Part shown: positions 60,711 to 64,000 of the stretch, piece after piece
Numbering within the stretch: position 1 is the stretch's first letter
Layout: every line of letters starts with the position of its first letter
Origin: JAUCQB01 sp964586235
GTDB taxonomy: Bacteria > Planctomycetota > Phycisphaerae > UBA1845 > PWPN01
Length of the DNA stretch: 64,000 bases
Direction of reading: 5' to 3'
Assembly (NCBI GenBank): GCA_964586235.1
Contig: CAZPIO010000019.1
Location: 1 to 64,000, forward strand
Program-made: the position numbers and the translations under genes
Notes under the pieces: model-generated
Told to the model about the DNA's origin: nothing
Databases searched by the model: none
What the model saw: only the letters and a program-made list of their open reading frames with translations

Positions 60711-62607
60711 GCCTGAACACTTCGAAGTGAGCTCGTTGGCAATGGCCTCTCAGCCCAACACGCCAGGCACGTGCACATCATTGGCTGACCTAGTTCATCA
60801 GCTAATCGGATTCGAAGGCCGGCCAGAACAATTCTTGCGCAAACTACTGCTCCTGCAATGCCAGGTTGCCTCCGCCAGCGGGGGCGCAATCCTAAGGATC
60901 ATCGACGGTTCGCGAGCAGAGGTAATCGCAATCGTCCCCCCTTTGCCCGAAGGCGCTACTGTCCCGGTGTGGGTCGCCCAATCGGCTGAGCATGCCGCGA
61001 AGGCCGTGTCTGGTAAAGAAACCCTGATTCAGTCTCTCCGATCTCCGGACCAGCTCTACGGACAGGATCCGCGGAATCATCTCGTGCTAATACCCTTGCG
61101 TAGCGCAGCAAACGTGAGGGGTGTTGCCGCTTTTATGCTTGAAGCGGCAAACACTGACCAAGTGGCGGCTAAGACGGAGCGATTGGAGCTTACAGCCAGT
61201 CTTCTCAGCCTCTATGAAATGCGTGTAACTCTGCAGCAGCGACAAGTCGACTTATGTCGGCTTCGCATGGTGCTGGAGACCATGTCAGCCGCGAACGACC
61301 ATGATCGTTGCATGAGCGCTTCCATAGCATTCTGCAATGAGCTCGCTTCACGGTGGCAGTGTGAACGTGTGACCCTTGGCTTCCTAAGGGGCAGGTACGT
61401 TCATATGCACGCGATGAGTGGCACTGATAAGGTGAATCGCAAGATGCGGCTCGTCCAGGACATCGAGGCCGCAATGGAAGAGTGTCTCGACCAGGATGTC
61501 GAGGTCATATACCCTGGTGATGGTGCCACGTACATCAGTCGTGCGGCGCGGGAACTTGCGCAGCGGCATGGCCCCACGATTGTGTGCAGTCTACCTCTCC
61601 GACGCAAAGGCCAAGCTATTGCCGTGGTCACTACTGAGCGCTCCCCGGAGATGCCGCCTTCTCGGGACGAAGTTGAGTCTCTACGGCTGGTATGCGATCT
61701 CTGCACCCCTCATCTCGCGACCTTGTTTGATCAGGACCGTTGGATTGGTGCAAAATGCGCGGACAGCATGCGTAGAGGCCTAGCCACGCTGGTAGGCCCG
61801 AAACACACATGGATAAAGCTCTTGGCGATCCTGATCTGTGCCGCTGTGTCGTTTCTCATGTTCGCCAAGGGTGAGTATCGAGCTGAGGCCCCATTCATTG
61901 TTGAAGCGCAAGAGCAGCAAGTGGTTCCCGCCCCTTACGATGGTCATCTGGAAACGGTTGGGGTAGAGATCGGCGACATGGTTCAAAGCCAGGGTACAGT
62001 CCTTGCCACGCTCGACACCTCAGAGCTTCGGCTCAGGCTAGCAGCAGCCAGGGCGGAAGCCGCTGCGTACCTAAAGCAAAAGGCTGTAGCCTTGGATGAG
62101 GGCAACACGGCAGAGGCCCAAATGGCGCAAGCGCAAGCTGACAAGCTACGAGCCGAAATAGACCTTCTTGAGTACAAGATGCAAAAAGCATCTGTCATGT
62201 CCAGGATGGATGGTGTCGTCGTAGTCGGTGATCTGAAGCGACAAATAGGGGCACCCGTTAAGACCGGAGATGTGTTGTTTGAAGTCGCGCCGCTTGAGGC
62301 TCTACGCGCCGTGCTTGCTGTGCCCGAGGACCAGATCATCGATGTGAAGGTAGGACAGCAAGGAGAGCTGGCCACTGCATCGTATCCTGGACACCGTGTA
62401 GGCTTCACGGTAGAGCGGATCGATCCTGTCGCTGAGGTCGTTGATGAGCAGAACGTGTTCCGTGTGCGTGTCCGCCTCTTCGATATTCCCACGTGGATGC
62501 GGCCCGGAATGGAAGGTCTAGGGAAGATTGACCTCGGCCGACGCAGCTACGGATGGATCTGGAGTAGGGAGGTTGTTAACTGGATACGCATGAAGCTATG
62601 GCTTTAG
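60697..62607 (+). CDS. HlyD-family adaptor with N-terminal GAF-like domain
   Basis: 636 aa from ATG 60697; an ATG at 60742 is an alternative. The N-terminal 360 residues are cytoplasmic and GAF-like (sensor of small molecules or redox): LLQCQVASASGGAILRIIDG, then VLIPLRSAANVRGVAAFML. A single transmembrane helix near 373 (WIKLLAILICAAVSFLMF) follows. The periplasmic part has the biotinyl-lipoyl hallmark VVPAPYDGHLETVGVEIGDM, a coiled-coil hairpin at about 445-490, and GAPVKTGDVLFEVAP. Such adaptors bridge to efflux or secretion systems. It is followed after 15 nt by the M50 peptidase. This fusion is typical of planctomycete and other genomes. Confidence 0.78.
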   Translation: MLLSEPEHFEVSSLAMASQPNTPGTCTSLADLVHQLIGFEGRPEQFLRKLLLLQCQVASASGGAILRIIDGSRAEVIAIVPPLPEGATVPVWVAQSAEHAAKAVSGKETLIQSLRSPDQLYGQDPRNHLVLIPLRSAANVRGVAAFMLEAANTDQVAAKTERLELTASLLSLYEMRVTLQQRQVDLCRLRMVLETMSAANDHDRCMSASIAFCNELASRWQCERVTLGFLRGRYVHMHAMSGTDKVNRKMRLVQDIEAAMEECLDQDVEVIYPGDGATYISRAARELAQRHGPTIVCSLPLRRKGQAIAVVTTERSPEMPPSRDEVESLRLVCDLCTPHLATLFDQDRWIGAKCADSMRRGLATLVGPKHTWIKLLAILICAAVSFLMFAKGEYRAEAPFIVEAQEQQVVPAPYDGHLETVGVEIGDMVQSQGTVLATLDTSELRLRLAAARAEAAAYLKQKAVALDEGNTAEAQMAQAQADKLRAEIDLLEYKMQKASVMSRMDGVVVVGDLKRQIGAPVKTGDVLFEVAPLEALRAVLAVPEDQIIDVKVGQQGELATASYPGHRVGFTVERIDPVAEVVDEQNVFRVRVRLFDIPTWMRPGMEGLGKIDLGRRSYGWIWSREVVNWIRMKLWL

Positions 62608-62622
62608 CCATCTGGGCCAGCT

Positions 62623-64000
62623 ATGGGAGCTGAGCGTCCCACATTCAGCGAATCCTGGTATCGCGTCGCTTCGTTGCGGCCGCGATTGCGGAGCACGACA
62701 CAGATACACCGTCAGTACTTCAGGGGACAGCTCTGGTACGTCGTCCAGGATGAGTCAAACAACGAGTTCTTCCGCCTGAATGAGCCCGCGTACCGATTCG
62801 TTGGAATGCTGGATGGCCATCGGACTGTGGCCGACGTCTGGGGAATCTGCAACGAGGAACTCGGTGATGCCGCTCCCACGCAGGGCGAGGCCATTCAGCT
62901 GCTGGGGCAGTTGTACACGCATAATCTCCTACAGGCTGAGTTGCCCCCAGACGCAGAAGGCATGTTCCGACGGTATCGCACTCGAGCGGGCCGCGAGATG
63001 CGCGGTTACCTGGCGAATCTGTTGTTCATTCGTATTCCCCTAGTGGATCCAGATCGTTTCCTGGATAGATGGGTGAGGTTGTTCGGGGGCTTGTTCAGTT
63101 GGGTTGGGATCGTGGTCTGGCTGGTCCTTGTTGCCAGCGGGCTCTACTTCCTCGCCGGAAGAGGTAGCAGGCTCGTTGCAGATGCTTCGGCCGTCTTGAA
63201 TTCGGATAACCTCCTCCTGCTTTATCTGAGCTTCGCCATCATCAAAGCTCTCCACGAATTCGGACACGGATTTGCCTGCAAACACTTTGGCCGACAGAAC
63301 GGAAGTGGAGGCGAAGTACATGCCATGGGCATCATGCTGCTCGTGTTCATGCCGGTGCCCTACGTTGATGCTTCAAGCTCGTGGGCATTTCGCAGTAAGA
63401 GGCAGCGGATCACTGTGGCCGCTGCAGGCATCCTGGTCGAACTGGCTATTGCGTCGCTCGCGGCCATTGTCTGGGCAAGTACATCCGAAGGTGCTGTGAC
63501 GCACGCCATCGCATACAACATCATGTTTGTGGCAAGCGTGACTACGTTACTGTTTAACGGCAACCCGCTACTCCGTTATGACGGATACTATGTGTTCTCC
63601 GACATCCTGGAGATCGCCAACCTTGCCCAGCGCAGCCGGGAGTATCTGTACTATGTGGTCAAGCGATACGCTTGGGGTCTACGACAAGCCCGGAGCCCAG
63701 CCCACACCCCGAGCGAACGGAGGTGGATGATCTCTTACGGGGTTGCGTCAACCATCTATAGGCTTTTCGTGTGTGTGGCGATACTTCTGTTCGTTGCAGA
63801 CAAGTTATTTGTTGTCGGAGCAATCCTCGCCGCCGCGGCGATTGTGACTTGGGTCCTTGCGCCTTTGGGGCGCCTCCTGCATTACCTAGCTGCGTCTGAT
63901 GAGCTGACAAGGGTCCGGGCTCGAGCTGTCGGCTCCACCCTAGCAGTTTTTGTCTTATGCGCGATAGGCTTAGGTGTGGTTCCCGTTCCCGACCGCGCGA
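62623..64000 (+). CDS. M50 (site-2) membrane zinc metalloprotease, partial at 3' end
   Basis: At least 459 codons from ATG 62623, open to the window end with no stop, so the gene is truncated by the window. The N-terminus has a PqqD-like beta region (LWYVVQDESNNEFFRLNEPA). The catalytic HEFGH lies near residue 210 (ALHEFGHGFACKHFGRQNG). The second conserved motif is NGNPLLRYDGYY near 311, with the Asp ligand of site-2 proteases. Several transmembrane helices surround these. It probably cleaves or processes a peptide in the membrane. Co-operonic with the HlyD-like adaptor, as in known peptide-export units. Confidence 0.82.
   Translation, partial: MGAERPTFSESWYRVASLRPRLRSTTQIHRQYFRGQLWYVVQDESNNEFFRLNEPAYRFVGMLDGHRTVADVWGICNEELGDAAPTQGEAIQLLGQLYTHNLLQAELPPDAEGMFRRYRTRAGREMRGYLANLLFIRIPLVDPDRFLDRWVRLFGGLFSWVGIVVWLVLVASGLYFLAGRGSRLVADASAVLNSDNLLLLYLSFAIIKALHEFGHGFACKHFGRQNGSGGEVHAMGIMLLVFMPVPYVDASSSWAFRSKRQRITVAAAGILVELAIASLAAIVWASTSEGAVTHAIAYNIMFVASVTTLLFNGNPLLRYDGYYVFSDILEIANLAQRSREYLYYVVKRYAWGLRQARSPAHTPSERRWMISYGVASTIYRLFVCVAILLFVADKLFVVGAILAAAAIVTWVLAPLGRLLHYLAASDELTRVRARAVGSTLAVFVLCAIGLGVVPVPDRA

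Noticed and set aside
1..64000. CRISPR arrays, rRNA and tRNA genes
   Set aside because: No regularly spaced direct repeats and no recognisable rRNA or tRNA sequences seen. A short or degenerate tRNA could still have been missed by eye.

Overview
The window reads as an accessory region of a GC-rich (about 60%) bacterial chromosome or large plasmid. Planctomycetota is my best guess. It rests on the GAF/HlyD adaptor plus membrane M50 peptidase pair at the right edge, the PKD-like protein at 52.2-53.1 kb and the overall gene mix, and it is not proven. I see no rRNA, tRNA, CRISPR array or intact insertion sequence.

Layout. (1) 113-1964: an ARPP-1-like gene and a companion whose C-terminus looks replaced. 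(2) 2328-22424: one tightly packed plus-strand operon of ten genes, mostly overlapping or nearly touching: SNF2 helicase with DUF3883, sacsin-type ATPase, DEAD-box helicase, two beta-rich unknowns sharing a repeated module, an HNH-SAVED (Cap5-like) nuclease, a CD-NTase, a DUF1156 DNA methyltransferase, a small unknown and a HEPN-DUF499 ATPase. It looks like a composite anti-phage system in which a minimal CBASS (cyclase plus ligand-gated nuclease) sits inside a methyltransferase/ATPase/helicase system. A small HTH gene behind a 20-bp palindrome follows. (3) 22945-30349: a second compact operon: SIS-HAD fusion, phosphoribosyltransferase, ORC/CDC6-like ATPase, an unknown with a Rossmann-like look, and a PfkB sugar kinase carrying cysteine knuckles. 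I regard it as the best candidate for a poorly described system. It could build, phosphorylate or trim a sugar- or ribosyl-based molecule under ATPase control. (4) 31-64 kb: an element-like backbone of DUF932, helicase, DUF2958, Bergerat ATPase, CobS-like AAA+, CobT-like VWA, ArdC-like, RadC, HhH glycosylase, GIY-YIG, radical SAM, LexA-like HTH and many small unknowns. (5) 42276-46745: a minus-strand McrBC-type cassette (DUF2357 nuclease plus coiled-coil AAA+) lying between the CobS-like and CobT-like genes. (6) 54242-55735: ADP-ribosylglycohydrolase and dual-specificity phosphatase, the usual partners of the ARPP gene found 53 kb away. (7) 60336-64000: DUF3467, GAF/HlyD adaptor and an M50 membrane peptidase that runs off the window.

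An unexpected pattern is a set of leader hairpins with a regular geometry (10-11 bp stem, 10-nt loop, ending 23-43 nt before the start codon) in front of several backbone genes (37503, 39270, 53173, 58423; a shorter one at 113; a 12-bp one before 33436). I saw none before the three defence cassettes. The stems differ in sequence while the geometry stays the same, and two of the hairpins lie between divergent genes, where they cannot be terminators.
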